37,708 nt of DNA from NCBI GenBank assembly GCA_002305545.1, contig DBRG01000018.1, positions 85,485 to 123,192 of the forward strand. The letters are read 5' to 3'. The notes under the pieces are model-generated. The model was given only the letters and a program-made list of their open reading frames with translations, did no database searches and was not told where the DNA came from. The DNA comes from Bacteroidales bacterium UBA1374. GTDB taxonomy: Bacteria; Bacteroidota; Bacteroidia; Bacteroidales; UBA932. The position numbers were made by a program, and so were the translations under genes. Below, one piece after another: positions 22,765-31,596 of this stretch. Position 1 is the first letter of the stretch. Each line of letters opens with the position of its first letter.

Positions 22765-23585
22765 TGAAGACGGCCATTGTCACCGGAGCAGATGGTGGCA
22801 TGGGCCGCGAGATCTGCCGTTCGTTACTCGATAACGGGTATTCACTGATCATGGCCTGCCTCCTGCCGGAGGCGGCCATGCCTTTTTTCAGGGAACTGCA
22901 GGAACAGTACATTCATCCCAAAGGATCCCTTTCCATCAGGATGTTACAGCTGGATCTGGCTTCCTTTGCCTCGGTCAGGTCATTTGCCTCGGCACTGTCG
23001 GGTACTACCATCAACAGGCTGATTCACAACGCAGGGATCCTGCCCCGGAGCACCCGGCTGACAGAAGACGGGTATGAGATGATATCCCAGGTGAATTACA
23101 GGGCTCCTCTCTATCTGACGCGTCTTTTGGTTCCTCAGCTGGAAAAGGGGTCGGTCACAGAAGACGGGGCCCGGGTCCTGTTTACCTTGTCCTGCACCGT
23201 GGACTTTGGCCTGGTTTTCAGGCTAAGGCCTTCATTCCTTACGCATGTACCGAAAACCTGGGCCGGGCGTGTGATCCGTTACGGTCATACCAAGCAGGCG
23301 CTTTATTATGCTTCCCTTTCCCTCGCAGAAAGATTAAAATCTAAAGGCATTCAGGTAGTGTCAACCGATCCTGGAGCCGTAAATACGCCCCTGGTGACAA
23401 TGAACAATGCTCTGGATCCGCTGGTGAATATTTTTTTCCGTCCCCTGTTGAGTTCCCCTGCCCGGGGCGCTTCTACAGCCATATGGCTGGCTACTGCGAG
23501 GGAACTTCCGTTGCCTTACGGGGGAACCTACCGTAAATGCAAACCCCGCAGGTTCCTAGTGGGTAAAAACGTCTGTCACCGGTAA
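22764..23585 (+). CDS. Short-chain dehydrogenase/reductase
   Basis: The 273-residue protein has the SDR nucleotide-binding motif TGADGGMGREI, the LIHNAG segment (NNAG equivalent) and the catalytic Tyr/Lys in RYGHTKQALYY (YxxxK); the Ser is probably in TLSCTVDFG. After the active site comes VSTDPGAVNTPLV, a normal SDR feature. The overall pattern resembles retinol dehydrogenase/WW-domain oxidoreductase-like SDRs. The substrate is unknown. Translation is coupled to the aldolase gene by a one-base overlap. The last 30 bp overlap the convergent GH53 gene. Confidence 0.9.
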   Translation: MKTAIVTGADGGMGREICRSLLDNGYSLIMACLLPEAAMPFFRELQEQYIHPKGSLSIRMLQLDLASFASVRSFASALSGTTINRLIHNAGILPRSTRLTEDGYEMISQVNYRAPLYLTRLLVPQLEKGSVTEDGARVLFTLSCTVDFGLVFRLRPSFLTHVPKTWAGRVIRYGHTKQALYYASLSLAERLKSKGIQVVSTDPGAVNTPLVTMNNALDPLVNIFFRPLLSSPARGASTAIWLATARELPLPYGGTYRKCKPRRFLVGKNVCHR

Positions 23586-24671
23586 TGACTTGCCGGTATG
23601 GATGTCAAATACCCCCCTGTGCAGTGTCAGGATGTTTCCGCCCGGTATGTAGGTCTCTTCCGGGTACCAGTACATGAATCCGTTCACATTGGGAAAATCC
23701 CTGAGCGTATCGATAAAGTCTTCCATGAAGGCGGCCTGTCCGGCCGGTGAAGCTTCATATTCAGGCGTATACCCGGCATTGTCCGGGATCCCCCAGGGTT
23801 GGTTGGGGTATGCGACTTCAACCAGGTTGATCTTTTTTTCGGGAAAATTCATCTGCAGTCCGTTCAGGCAGGAACGCAAACTAGATAAGGGGCCGTGCCA
23901 GAAAGGGTAATAACTCAGTCCTATGATATCGTAATCCACTTTGTACTGCTCCATTTTATTGAAAAAGCGCAGTGCCGTTTCCCTGTCTCCTCCACGGTCA
24001 ATATGTACCATGATCCAGGAACCGGGGCAAATTTCGCGGCAGGCTTCCGATGCCCTTGACAGCACCCGGCAGAAGTACGCCCAGCGCCCGGGGGTGTTCC
24101 ATTCCTGTGTCCAGACATCGGCCCGGGCCGAGTCCCAAAGCATACCGTTGGTGATCTCATTCCCTATCTGTATCATGTCGGGAGCTGCCCCCTTGGCCAC
24201 TAGCTGCGATAGCGTTTCCCTGGTGTAGGTATAGACTTTTTCTGCCAGGGCATCGGCTCCCAGGCTGTTCCAGGAAGCAGGTTTGTATTGCTTTCCCGGA
24301 TCCGCCCAGGTGTCGGAATAGTGAAAATTCAGCAATGCGTTATATCCTTTTACCTTTGCTTTCATTATCAGATCCTGCACATAGGGCAGGTTCTGGCTGG
24401 CTGTGGATTGCAGGTCGGGATTCACAAAAAGCCGGACACGCACGTAATTGAATCCCTTTTCCTTGAAAAAAGTGAATATTTCCACATCTTTGCCCTGGCT
24501 GTCCTTGTATACGCCTCCTGCCTGCTGGATTCTTGAAAGCAGCGAGAGGTCCGCCCCCACTATCCAGTCCGGCTGCTCCACCGGATCAGTTCCCGGGGCG
24601 GGTTCATCCTTACAGCATCCGCAAGCCAGGGAAAAAGCAGACATGATTAAGAGCAAAACCTTTTTTTTCAT
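23556..24671 (-). CDS. Lipoprotein GH53 endo-beta-1,4-galactanase
   Basis: The ATG at 24671 gives MKKKVLLLIMSAFSLACGCC, an SPII signal (lipobox SLAC or ACGC), so the protein is predicted to be membrane anchored. The mature 371-residue protein matches GH53: WIVGADLSLL at the start, FNYVRVRLFVNP, LNFHYSDTWADPGKQYKP, the acid/base Glu in QIGNEITNGML and the nucleophile Glu in NLVEVAYPNQPW. GH53 enzymes cleave beta-1,4-galactan side chains of pectin. It lies 6 bp after the MarC-like gene and may share its transcript. No SusC/SusD pair is in the window, so it is not part of a complete visible PUL. Its last 30 bp overlap the convergent SDR. Confidence 0.92.
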   Translation of the reverse strand: MKKKVLLLIMSAFSLACGCCKDEPAPGTDPVEQPDWIVGADLSLLSRIQQAGGVYKDSQGKDVEIFTFFKEKGFNYVRVRLFVNPDLQSTASQNLPYVQDLIMKAKVKGYNALLNFHYSDTWADPGKQYKPASWNSLGADALAEKVYTYTRETLSQLVAKGAAPDMIQIGNEITNGMLWDSARADVWTQEWNTPGRWAYFCRVLSRASEACREICPGSWIMVHIDRGGDRETALRFFNKMEQYKVDYDIIGLSYYPFWHGPLSSLRSCLNGLQMNFPEKKINLVEVAYPNQPWGIPDNAGYTPEYEASPAGQAAFMEDFIDTLRDFPNVNGFMYWYPEETYIPGGNILTLHRGVFDIHTGKSLPVTDVFTH

Positions 24672-24677
24672 AGCCAA

Positions 24678-25253
24678 TCAGGTAAACAGCCCTGTTACGT
24701 TAGAAGCGAACAGCTTAACAGATATGGCCAGCAGGATGATGCCGAAGAATTTTCTCAAAATGTAGATTCCTCCTTTGCCTAGCAGTTTTTCTGCCAGATT
24801 CACATGCCTCAATACAACGTACACAATGATCATGTTGAGCACAATGGCAATGCCTACATTGGGCAGGCTGTATTCGGCCCGCAGGGACAGCACGGTGGTA
24901 AGGGTTCCTGTTCCGGCTATCAGCGGAAAAACCAGGGGAACGATCGTGGATGCATCGGGAGGTCCGTCATTTTTGAAGATCTCTACACCAAATATCATTT
25001 CCACTGCCAGGACAAAGATCACCAGTGACCCGGCAACGGCAAAGGAAGAAATGTCTACACTGAACAGTCCAAGGATGGCTTCTCCCACAAATAAAAACAG
25101 GAATATCAGGGCAGTGGATATAATGGTGGCCAAAAAGGGCTTGAACGTACGCCCTTTGGATTTCATGTCCAGGATAATGGGAATAGAACCAGTGATGTCA
25201 ATCACGGCAAAAAGGACCATGAAGGCGCTGACGATTTCTCTGAACCTGATCAT
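24678..25253 (-). CDS. MarC family integral membrane protein
   Basis: The 191-residue protein has about six hydrophobic segments and the MarC/UPF0056 pattern: FAVIDITGSIPIIL near the N-terminus, then VEMIFG and STIVPLVFPLIAGTGTLTTVL. The family is spread across bacteria and its function is not established; early links of MarC to multiple antibiotic resistance were not confirmed. A TATCTTTG -7 box ends 4 nt before the ATG. The GH53 gene follows after 6 bp. Confidence 0.9.
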   Translation of the reverse strand: MIRFREIVSAFMVLFAVIDITGSIPIILDMKSKGRTFKPFLATIISTALIFLFLFVGEAILGLFSVDISSFAVAGSLVIFVLAVEMIFGVEIFKNDGPPDASTIVPLVFPLIAGTGTLTTVLSLRAEYSLPNVGIAIVLNMIIVYVVLRHVNLAEKLLGKGGIYILRKFFGIILLAISVKLFASNVTGLFT

Positions 25254-25257
25254 AACG

Positions 25258-25265
25258 CAAAGATA
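25258..25265 (-). promoter_or_regulatory. -7 box of the marC-like gene, leaderless-type spacing
   Basis: TATCTTTG on the minus strand, ending only 4 nt before the ATG at 25253. No clear -33 TTG. Confidence 0.45.
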
Positions 25266-25275
25266 GAAAAATCAC

Positions 25276-25283
25276 TACATTTG
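25276..25283 (+). promoter_or_regulatory. -7 box of the M28 peptidase gene
   Basis: TACATTTG ending 30 nt before the ATG at 25314. It lies back to back with the marC-like -7 box in a 60-bp divergent region. Confidence 0.45.
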
Positions 25284-25313
25284 TTACACTAGTATTCAAA
25301 CAGATAATAGTAG

Positions 25314-26927
25314 ATGAGAAAGAACCCCATTTATTGCAGCTTGCTGCTGACAGTAAGCCTCTTAGCATTTTCCCCCAATTTACAGGCACAGGATGCCGTG
25401 GTCAAAAAGATCATACATGAGGGGACCACCAACAACCAGACGCAGAAACACCTGGACATTCTATCAAACCGGATAGGAGGACGGCCCTTGGGATCGGACG
25501 CCTACAATGCTGCAGTCCTTTGGGCTGCCGGGCAGTTCAAATCCTGGGGATTGGAGGTGTCTATTGAAGAGGCAGGCGAGACACGCGTGGGATTCAGCCG
25601 CGGTCCCTGGTCAGGGAAAATTTATGGCGGGATACTCCCCGGTGGTGACGGCATTCACCTGCACTTTGCCACTCCTTCTTATACATCCGGGACAAGAGGC
25701 TTGCAACGTGGCCATGTGGTCATAGAACCCAAAACCCAGGCAGAATTTGACAGGATGAAGGGCGTTCTCAAAGGAGCCTGGGTGCTGGTGACAGGAACCA
25801 ATACAGGCTGGCCTGTGGACAGGTCTTTCCGGGGCGACAAACGCAGGGACTCCCTGATCCAGCTGAACGAAGAGGTGACCCGTCACAACAACGATGTCAT
25901 ACGGCGCTACCGTGCCCGCTCGGGTGACAGGAGAATGAATGTAGATGAAATGCAGGAAGCCCTGAAAGACAGTTTGCGTAAAACCTCCGACGAGCCCGCT
26001 CTGTTTTACAGGCAGATGGCAGAAGCCGGTATTCTGGGTCTGATCCAGTCTGCCCCAGTTCCCATCACCGCATTGTGGGATAAGGAAACGGTTTTTGGCG
26101 AAACTTCCTCTTTTGAGAACCTGCCCTCAATACCCGATATTAAACTGGATGAACACCAGTACGCATATATATACCAACTGGTAAAGGAAAGACAACCCAT
26201 AGCACTGGAGTTTGACATCAGGAACCATTTCCGGCCCGGCCCGGTCAAGTTCCATAACGTGGTCGCAAAGATCACCGGAACACATTACCCGGATCAATAT
26301 GTGATGGTGAGCGGTCACCTGGATTCCTATGATGTGGCTGCGGGGGGAGTGGATTGCGGTGTAGGGGTTACACCTGCCATGGAATCGGCCAGGCTGCTTT
26401 CCGTTGCAGGGGCAAAACCAAAAAGAAGCATCCTGTTTGTGCTTTTTGCCGGCGAAGAGTTTGGATTGCTGGGAGCCACCGCATGGGTGGAACAACATAA
26501 AGACAAACTGGAACAGATATCCAATCTCTTCAACAGGGATGGAGGCCCGCTGGCCGCAACCGGGGTAGCGGTACCCAAAGCCATGTACGAAGATTTTGTA
26601 AAAGCCTCGAAACACATCCCGGCCATCAATCCTGATTTCCCGTTTACCGTGGACACCATTCCCCCGCGTCCCAGGCCAGCACAACCCGGAGGAACAGATG
26701 CCTCGGTCTTTGCCATCAAGGGAGTACCCACCATCTCATTGCGTGACCGCGATGTGAAGGGATACGACTTCAATTACAGGGAAATCTGGCATACGGAGCG
26801 TGACTTGTATACCAAGAGCATAGGAGAATATCAGGAGCACACATCTGTTGTACAGGCAGTTATCGTATACAACCTGGCCAACCTGGACCATCTTTTGTCT
26901 CGTGAAGGCCTCTATTACGAGCAGTAA
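25314..26927 (+). CDS. Secreted M28 family metallopeptidase
   Basis: The 537-residue protein has a signal peptide (MRKNPIYCSLLLTVSLLAF, cleavage near LQA-QDAVV). The zinc ligands of family M28 are present in order: His335 in SGHLDS, bridging Asp347 in GGVDCG, catalytic Glu381 with Glu382 in FAGEEFG, Asp409 in NRDGG and His493 in WHTERDLYT. Between residues 120 and 220 lies a PA-like or inserted region typical of larger M28 enzymes. Family role: aminopeptidase or carboxypeptidase acting on exported peptides. The Cys after Asp347 (usually Asp) is a variant. The gene ends 37 bp before the serpin ATG; the serpin has its own -7 box. Confidence 0.92.
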   Translation: MRKNPIYCSLLLTVSLLAFSPNLQAQDAVVKKIIHEGTTNNQTQKHLDILSNRIGGRPLGSDAYNAAVLWAAGQFKSWGLEVSIEEAGETRVGFSRGPWSGKIYGGILPGGDGIHLHFATPSYTSGTRGLQRGHVVIEPKTQAEFDRMKGVLKGAWVLVTGTNTGWPVDRSFRGDKRRDSLIQLNEEVTRHNNDVIRRYRARSGDRRMNVDEMQEALKDSLRKTSDEPALFYRQMAEAGILGLIQSAPVPITALWDKETVFGETSSFENLPSIPDIKLDEHQYAYIYQLVKERQPIALEFDIRNHFRPGPVKFHNVVAKITGTHYPDQYVMVSGHLDSYDVAAGGVDCGVGVTPAMESARLLSVAGAKPKRSILFVLFAGEEFGLLGATAWVEQHKDKLEQISNLFNRDGGPLAATGVAVPKAMYEDFVKASKHIPAINPDFPFTVDTIPPRPRPAQPGGTDASVFAIKGVPTISLRDRDVKGYDFNYREIWHTERDLYTKSIGEYQEHTSVVQAVIVYNLANLDHLLSREGLYYEQ

Positions 26928-26951
26928 ATGCAGCAATATGCATAATAAATG

Positions 26952-26959
26952 TATCTTTG
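26952..26959 (+). promoter_or_regulatory. -7 box of the serpin operon, leaderless-type spacing
   Basis: TATCTTTG ending 5 nt before the serpin ATG at 26965; no clear -33 TTG. Same spacing as at umuD and the pseudouridine synthase gene. Confidence 0.45.
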
Positions 26960-26964
26960 TTTTG

Positions 26965-28212
26965 ATGAAACAAACGGTACATTTGATTATCACCACGCTG
27001 TTGCTGTCTGTTTTTTCCGGCGGCTGTGAAAGGCTGTCACAACAGGCCAACCAGCGGAAGGATATTATCCTGACCAGGACAGAACAAGCCATTTCGGCCG
27101 AAGTCAACCGCTTTGCATTTGATCTTTTCGGACAAGTATCCACAGAAGATGAGAATTTCTTTATCTCACCCCTGAGTGCCTCCCTGGCATTGTCCATGAC
27201 CGCTAACGGAACGGCCGGGGCCACGGCCGATGAGATGAAAAAGGTCCTGGGATTTGAAGATTTCTCCTACAAGGATATGAACGGATTTTTCCGGACCATG
27301 ACCCGGGAATTGACAGATGCCGACAGACTGACAGAAGTGGGCATTGCCAATTCCATCTGGATCCGTCAAGGATTCCCTGTACGTGACTCTTTCAAACAAC
27401 TGGTCAAAACATGGTATCTGGCCATGATAGAGGAGCTGGACTTTTCTTCCCCGCTGGCCCTGGAGACCATAAACAACTGGTGTTCAGACCAAACAAAAGG
27501 AAAGATTGATGAGATCATTGATGAAATTCCGCCCCAGATGCTCATGTACCTGATCAATGCCCTGTATTTTAAGGGAACCTGGACAAAGTCCTTTGATCAG
27601 ACCCATTCCTACAGGTCCGATTTCTACCCGGACCAGGGAGCTTCCCAGTTAGTGGATTACATGATCCAGACAGAAACCTTTCCTTACACGGAAACGGAAT
27701 ATGCCATGCTGGCCGAGCTCCCATACGGGAACCAGGCCTTTTCCATGGTACTGGTCCTGCCTAAGCCTGGGATACATACGGACAGGGTGATAAAAGAAGA
27801 AATGAATCTGCCGACCTGGAAAGGGATTGTAGAAAAAATGAAGCAATCTGACAGAAAGCTGACCATTTCAATGCCAAAATTCAAATACGAATACGAAAAG
27901 GACCTTATACCAACCCTTCAGGCCATGGGAATGGAGCTTCCCTTTATTGAGGGCGCGGCCGATTTCAGTAACCTTTCTCCGGTAACCGGCCTCTATATTG
28001 GACTCGTGAAGCAGAAAACATATGTAGAAATCAATGAAAAAGGCACAGAAGCTGCCGCGGTTACCATTGTGGGCATCGAAAAGAGTGCCGGTCCTGACGA
28101 TCCGCTCCAATTCACTGTCAACCGTTCTTTCATTTACATCATTAAAGAAAAAAGCACAGGTGTAATACTCTTCATGGGCAAAATGTCTTTTTTTGAAACG
28201 CAAACCCCATAA
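26965..28212 (+). CDS. Lipoprotein serpin (serine protease inhibitor)
   Basis: The ATG at 26965 gives MKQTVHLIITTLLLSVFSGGC, a lipoprotein signal (lipobox SGG-C), so the 415-residue protein should be anchored in a membrane, possibly on the surface. The serpin fold is clear: FDLFGQVS, ENFFISPLSASLALSMTANGTAGAT, ALYFKGTW, the inhibitory hinge EKGTEAAAVT and the C-terminal FTVNRSFIYIIKEKSTGVILFMGK. The small-residue hinge predicts a true, conformationally active inhibitor. The reactive loop (IVGIEKSAGPDDP) is about three residues longer than in alpha-1-antitrypsin, so P1 is uncertain. It precedes, by stop/start overlap, an acyltransferase gene. A -7 box lies 5 nt before the ATG. Confidence 0.93.
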   Translation: MKQTVHLIITTLLLSVFSGGCERLSQQANQRKDIILTRTEQAISAEVNRFAFDLFGQVSTEDENFFISPLSASLALSMTANGTAGATADEMKKVLGFEDFSYKDMNGFFRTMTRELTDADRLTEVGIANSIWIRQGFPVRDSFKQLVKTWYLAMIEELDFSSPLALETINNWCSDQTKGKIDEIIDEIPPQMLMYLINALYFKGTWTKSFDQTHSYRSDFYPDQGASQLVDYMIQTETFPYTETEYAMLAELPYGNQAFSMVLVLPKPGIHTDRVIKEEMNLPTWKGIVEKMKQSDRKLTISMPKFKYEYEKDLIPTLQAMGMELPFIEGAADFSNLSPVTGLYIGLVKQKTYVEINEKGTEAAAVTIVGIEKSAGPDDPLQFTVNRSFIYIIKEKSTGVILFMGKMSFFETQTP

Positions 28213-29507
28213 TGCGCGATCAGGCTTTTTGGTATCCCCTGGACAATGCTGCAAAAATTTTTCCGGCAGTTATAAACGATGAGATCACATCTGTGTTCCG
28301 TTTTTCAGTCGTACTCAGACACAAGGTACACATAAGCTCTCTCTTTGCTGCCGTACGTACCATAGAATCACGCTTTCCCTATTATAAGGTTTTGTTGAAA
28401 AGGGGATTTTTCTGGTATTACCTGGAATCAGCCTGTTTCCTTACTCCGGTAGTGGTTGACGATAGCATGCCCTGCAGAAGATTTGACAAGGAAGGACCCC
28501 TGCTGCGTATTCTGGTTGCCGACAACCGGATCAGCGTAGAATTTTCCCATATGCTCACCGACGGGGGAGGTGCACAGGAGTATTTCAAAACCTTGCTGGC
28601 CCGGTATTTATTAAATAGACACATAGAAGTACCCCCTGAGTTTACATATATGGATCCATCAGGGAAACCCGACCCTGAAGAATTTGAAGATGCCTATAAC
28701 CGTTTCTTTAAAGAGCATATCCCGGTAAACACAAGGCGACCCAAAGCTTTTCACCTTCCATTCCCGTTAAACATGAAACCCCGTCTGGGGATCATCACTG
28801 CTAGCCTGCCGGTTTCCGCACTGAAAGAAAAAGCCAGGGAAAAGCAGGTGAACCTCACAGTCTACCTGGCTGCCGTATATTTCTACGCTGTACAGCAAAT
28901 ATACGAAGATCCGGCATGGCCGGGCAGAAAGAAAAAAACAGGGAAGATAAGCGTCCAGATCCCGATAAACACGCGCAATCTTTACCCCAGCAAGACCATG
29001 CGTAATTTTTCCCTGTTCGTCATGCCGGAAATTGACCGCAGGTTGGGGCATTATACTTTTGACGAAATACTGGAATCAGTTTTTCATCAAATGCAGCTGG
29101 AAACAGATGTGAAACTGGTCAATAAGATTCTTTCCCGCAATGTGGGCAGTGAACGGAACATTATCGTCCGGGCGATCCCTCTTTTCATCAAAAACCCGAT
29201 ATTGCGCATGAACTTTAAAAAAATGGGCTGCAGTCAGTATACCGGAGTATTGTCTAACCTTGGGGGAATCCATTTTCCCCCTTCAATGATGGAACATATT
29301 GAATCGGTGATGGTTGTTCCCCCCCCTCCCAACAAGCTTACAAAAGTGAGTTGCGGGATGATAGGATTCAACGACCGGATAGCCATTACATTCGGGAACA
29401 TTACACGCAGCAGGGAGCTGGAACGGAATTTCTTTCGCTTCCTGGCTTCTGAAAACATTCCGGTCACCATAACATATAACAGAAACTGTCATGATGAATG
29501 TCTGTAA
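28212..29507 (+). CDS. HxxxD-type acyltransferase (alcohol acetyltransferase-like)
   Basis: The 431-residue protein has the catalytic motif of condensation-domain-like acyltransferases, His113 and Asp117 in EFSHMLTDGGG, within the fold shared by chloramphenicol acetyltransferases, alcohol acetyltransferases and wax ester synthases. The opening (YPLDNAAKIFPAV) matches bacterial proteins annotated as alcohol acetyltransferase. A second typical region is VQIPINTRNLYPSKTMRNFS. No signal peptide or membrane segment is evident. Its start overlaps the serpin stop (TAATG) and its end overlaps the zinc-ribbon gene by 17 bp. The substrate is unknown; an O- or N-acyl transfer from acyl-CoA is the likely chemistry. 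Confidence 0.78.
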   Translation: MRDQAFWYPLDNAAKIFPAVINDEITSVFRFSVVLRHKVHISSLFAAVRTIESRFPYYKVLLKRGFFWYYLESACFLTPVVVDDSMPCRRFDKEGPLLRILVADNRISVEFSHMLTDGGGAQEYFKTLLARYLLNRHIEVPPEFTYMDPSGKPDPEEFEDAYNRFFKEHIPVNTRRPKAFHLPFPLNMKPRLGIITASLPVSALKEKAREKQVNLTVYLAAVYFYAVQQIYEDPAWPGRKKKTGKISVQIPINTRNLYPSKTMRNFSLFVMPEIDRRLGHYTFDEILESVFHQMQLETDVKLVNKILSRNVGSERNIIVRAIPLFIKNPILRMNFKKMGCSQYTGVLSNLGGIHFPPSMMEHIESVMVVPPPPNKLTKVSCGMIGFNDRIAITFGNITRSRELERNFFRFLASENIPVTITYNRNCHDECL

Positions 29508-30192
29508 AAAGTGCGGCGTCGAGCTGGACATAAATATGAATTATTGCCCCCTTTGCGGGCACAAAGCAAACGCAACAAGTGAGGCACCCCTTTTTCCGAA
29601 GGATGAAACTTATGATTTTCAGGTACTTTCAAATGTCCAGAAAAGGAAGGTTTTCTGGGACCTGTCCCTGATTGTATTGGTGGCAGGCATCCTTACTTCT
29701 ACTGTCATTGACCTGATCATCAATAAAAATATTACCTGGTCAAAATATACCATTACGGTCGGTCTTGCCCTGGTCATACACATTTCCCTTATCGTATTCC
29801 TGCACGCAAGGACTGTTCCCCTTCTCTTGTCGGGATTCATTGCTTCATCCCTGTTGATACTGCTGCTGGACTGGATCAACAAAAGCATGGACTGGGCTGT
29901 TACCATGGGCATTCCCCTGCTATTTTGCATATACCTGATAGTGCTGGCCCTGGCTCTTATCATTAAAAAATCCAGACAAAAGGGAGTGAACCTTATTGCG
30001 TATGTCCTTCTTGCCATTGCCATGACTGGTATTTGCACCGAGGGCATTCTGTCCCTCAACATGCACAACGCGCTAACGCTGCACTGGAGCCTGATCCTTC
30101 TGGTGTGTATGGTTGCCATATCGGCCATATTGCTCTTTATACACTTCCGCCTGAAAAAAGCTACCGATTTGAGAAAGTTTTTCAATTTATAA
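29491..30192 (+). CDS. Zinc-ribbon integral membrane protein (DUF6320-like)
   Basis: The 233-residue protein starts with a small zinc ribbon (Cys5, Cys8, Cys19, Cys22 in CKKCGVELDINMNYCPLCG) and continues with about six or seven hydrophobic segments from residue ~50 on. The C-terminus is short and basic. I take it for the zinc-ribbon membrane family often found beside the alcohol acetyltransferase-like gene (DUF6320). Its function is unknown. It overlaps the acyltransferase gene by 17 bp, so a joint function, for example membrane placement of the acyltransferase, is a reasonable guess but not shown. Confidence 0.75.
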   Translation: MMNVCKKCGVELDINMNYCPLCGHKANATSEAPLFPKDETYDFQVLSNVQKRKVFWDLSLIVLVAGILTSTVIDLIINKNITWSKYTITVGLALVIHISLIVFLHARTVPLLLSGFIASSLLILLLDWINKSMDWAVTMGIPLLFCIYLIVLALALIIKKSRQKGVNLIAYVLLAIAMTGICTEGILSLNMHNALTLHWSLILLVCMVAISAILLFIHFRLKKATDLRKFFNL

Positions 30193-30205
30193 TTATTCAC
30201 ACATC

Positions 30206-31576
30206 ATGATCACAACGGAGATCGTAACAAAACAAAGGGAATATTTTCACTCCGGATGCACCCGCGACCTTAAATACAGGCTGGATGCATTGCGTAAAAT
30301 CTCTACATGGGTAAAAGAACACGAACAGGTTATCCTGGAAGCGTTGAAAGCAGATCTTAACAAATCCGGAACAGAAGGTTACCTGACGGAAATCGGGGTA
30401 CTGAACGAAGAGATCCGTTACATATCAAAACATCTGAAACGGTGGACACAAAACCGCAGGGCCAGGACTCCCCTGATGCTCATTCCTGCAAAGTCCTACC
30501 GGGTATGTGATCCGTATGGCGTAGTGCTCATTATGTCACCTTGGAATTACCCGTTCCTGCTCTCCGTAGAACCACTTGTGGGAGCAATAGCCGCCGGGAA
30601 CTGCGCCGTTGTAAAACCATCTGCCTATTCTTCCCATACCTCTAGTGTGATCGCCCATATGGTCAGTGAGTGCTTTCCTCCGGAATACATTACCGTCGTG
30701 GAAGGGGGACGGGCCGAGAATGCCTGGCTGCTTGAACAACCCTTCGACTACATTTTCTTTACCGGAAGTCCCTCCGTGGGGAAAAAGGTCATGGAAGCCG
30801 CCTCGGCAAACTTAACCCCGGTGAGCCTGGAGCTGGGCGGGAAGAGCCCGGTGATCGTAGAAAAAAGCGCCGATGTGGACCTGGCAGCCAAAAGGATCGT
30901 CTTCGGTAAGTTCATCAATGCCGGACAGACCTGCGTGGCACCCGATTATGTCCTGGTGCCGGAAAGCCTGCAGGATCAGTTGCAGGAAAGGCTCATTCAC
31001 TGGATTGATGTATGCTATCCGGCCGATGAACATGGTTTCATTGCTGATTATCCGCGTATTGTGAATGAAAAGCACTTTGACAGGCTGCTGGGATTGCTGC
31101 AAAATCAAAAGATCATCAAGGGAGGGCAAAGCTCGCGTCAGACCCTGACTATCAATCCTACCCTGCTGACCGGTGTATTGCCCGATGACCCCGTCATGCA
31201 GGAAGAAATTTTCGGGCCCATACTTCCGCTGATCACCTGCAACACCCTGTCCCAGGCCGTTGAATTTATAAGAAACCGGCCGAAACCGCTGGCCCTTTAC
31301 CTGTTCACTAAAGATAACAGTGTGAAAAAAAGGGTCTTTCGTGAATTATCATTTGGCGGTGGTTGTGTAAACGATACCCTGTTGCACGTGGCATCTTCCA
31401 CTTTCCCGTTTGGGGGGGTGGGTGCCAGCGGAATGGGAGCCTACCACGGTAAGGCAAGCTATGATACCTTCACGCATTTCAAAAGCATTGTTGATAAAGG
31501 GATATGGCCGGATCCATCCCTGCGGTACCGTCCTTATTCCGGCGCTACCATCAAATGGCTTAAAAAGCTTTTTTAG
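30206..31576 (+). CDS. Class 3-type aldehyde dehydrogenase
   Basis: The 456-residue protein shows the ALDH layout: PYGVVLIMSPWNYPFLLSVEPLV, FFTGSPSVGKKV, the general base Glu209 in LELGGKSPVIV and the catalytic Cys243 in NAGQTCVAPDY, then EEIFGPILP and FGGVGASGMGAYHG. The short N-terminus and the GAYHGKASYDTFTH end place it in the ALDH3-like branch that oxidises medium and long aldehydes with NAD(P). It follows the zinc-ribbon gene by 13 bp as the last gene of the serpin group. A fatty-aldehyde role beside an acyltransferase would make sense but is inference. A palindromic AAAAAGCTTTTT at the end is a weak terminator candidate. Confidence 0.93.
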   Translation: MITTEIVTKQREYFHSGCTRDLKYRLDALRKISTWVKEHEQVILEALKADLNKSGTEGYLTEIGVLNEEIRYISKHLKRWTQNRRARTPLMLIPAKSYRVCDPYGVVLIMSPWNYPFLLSVEPLVGAIAAGNCAVVKPSAYSSHTSSVIAHMVSECFPPEYITVVEGGRAENAWLLEQPFDYIFFTGSPSVGKKVMEAASANLTPVSLELGGKSPVIVEKSADVDLAAKRIVFGKFINAGQTCVAPDYVLVPESLQDQLQERLIHWIDVCYPADEHGFIADYPRIVNEKHFDRLLGLLQNQKIIKGGQSSRQTLTINPTLLTGVLPDDPVMQEEIFGPILPLITCNTLSQAVEFIRNRPKPLALYLFTKDNSVKKRVFRELSFGGGCVNDTLLHVASSTFPFGGVGASGMGAYHGKASYDTFTHFKSIVDKGIWPDPSLRYRPYSGATIKWLKKLF

Positions 31577-31596
31577 ACCTGTTTTTTTATTTTTTT

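Noticed and set aside
26342..26362. Possible loss of an active-site residue in the M28 peptidase (DC instead of DD)
   Set aside because: The bridging Asp itself is kept; only the neighbouring residue differs, so inactivity is not supported.
31555..31575. Terminator after the aldehyde dehydrogenase gene
   Set aside because: AAAAAGCTTTTT is palindromic but has almost no GC in the stem and overlaps the stop codon; a functional terminator is doubtful.
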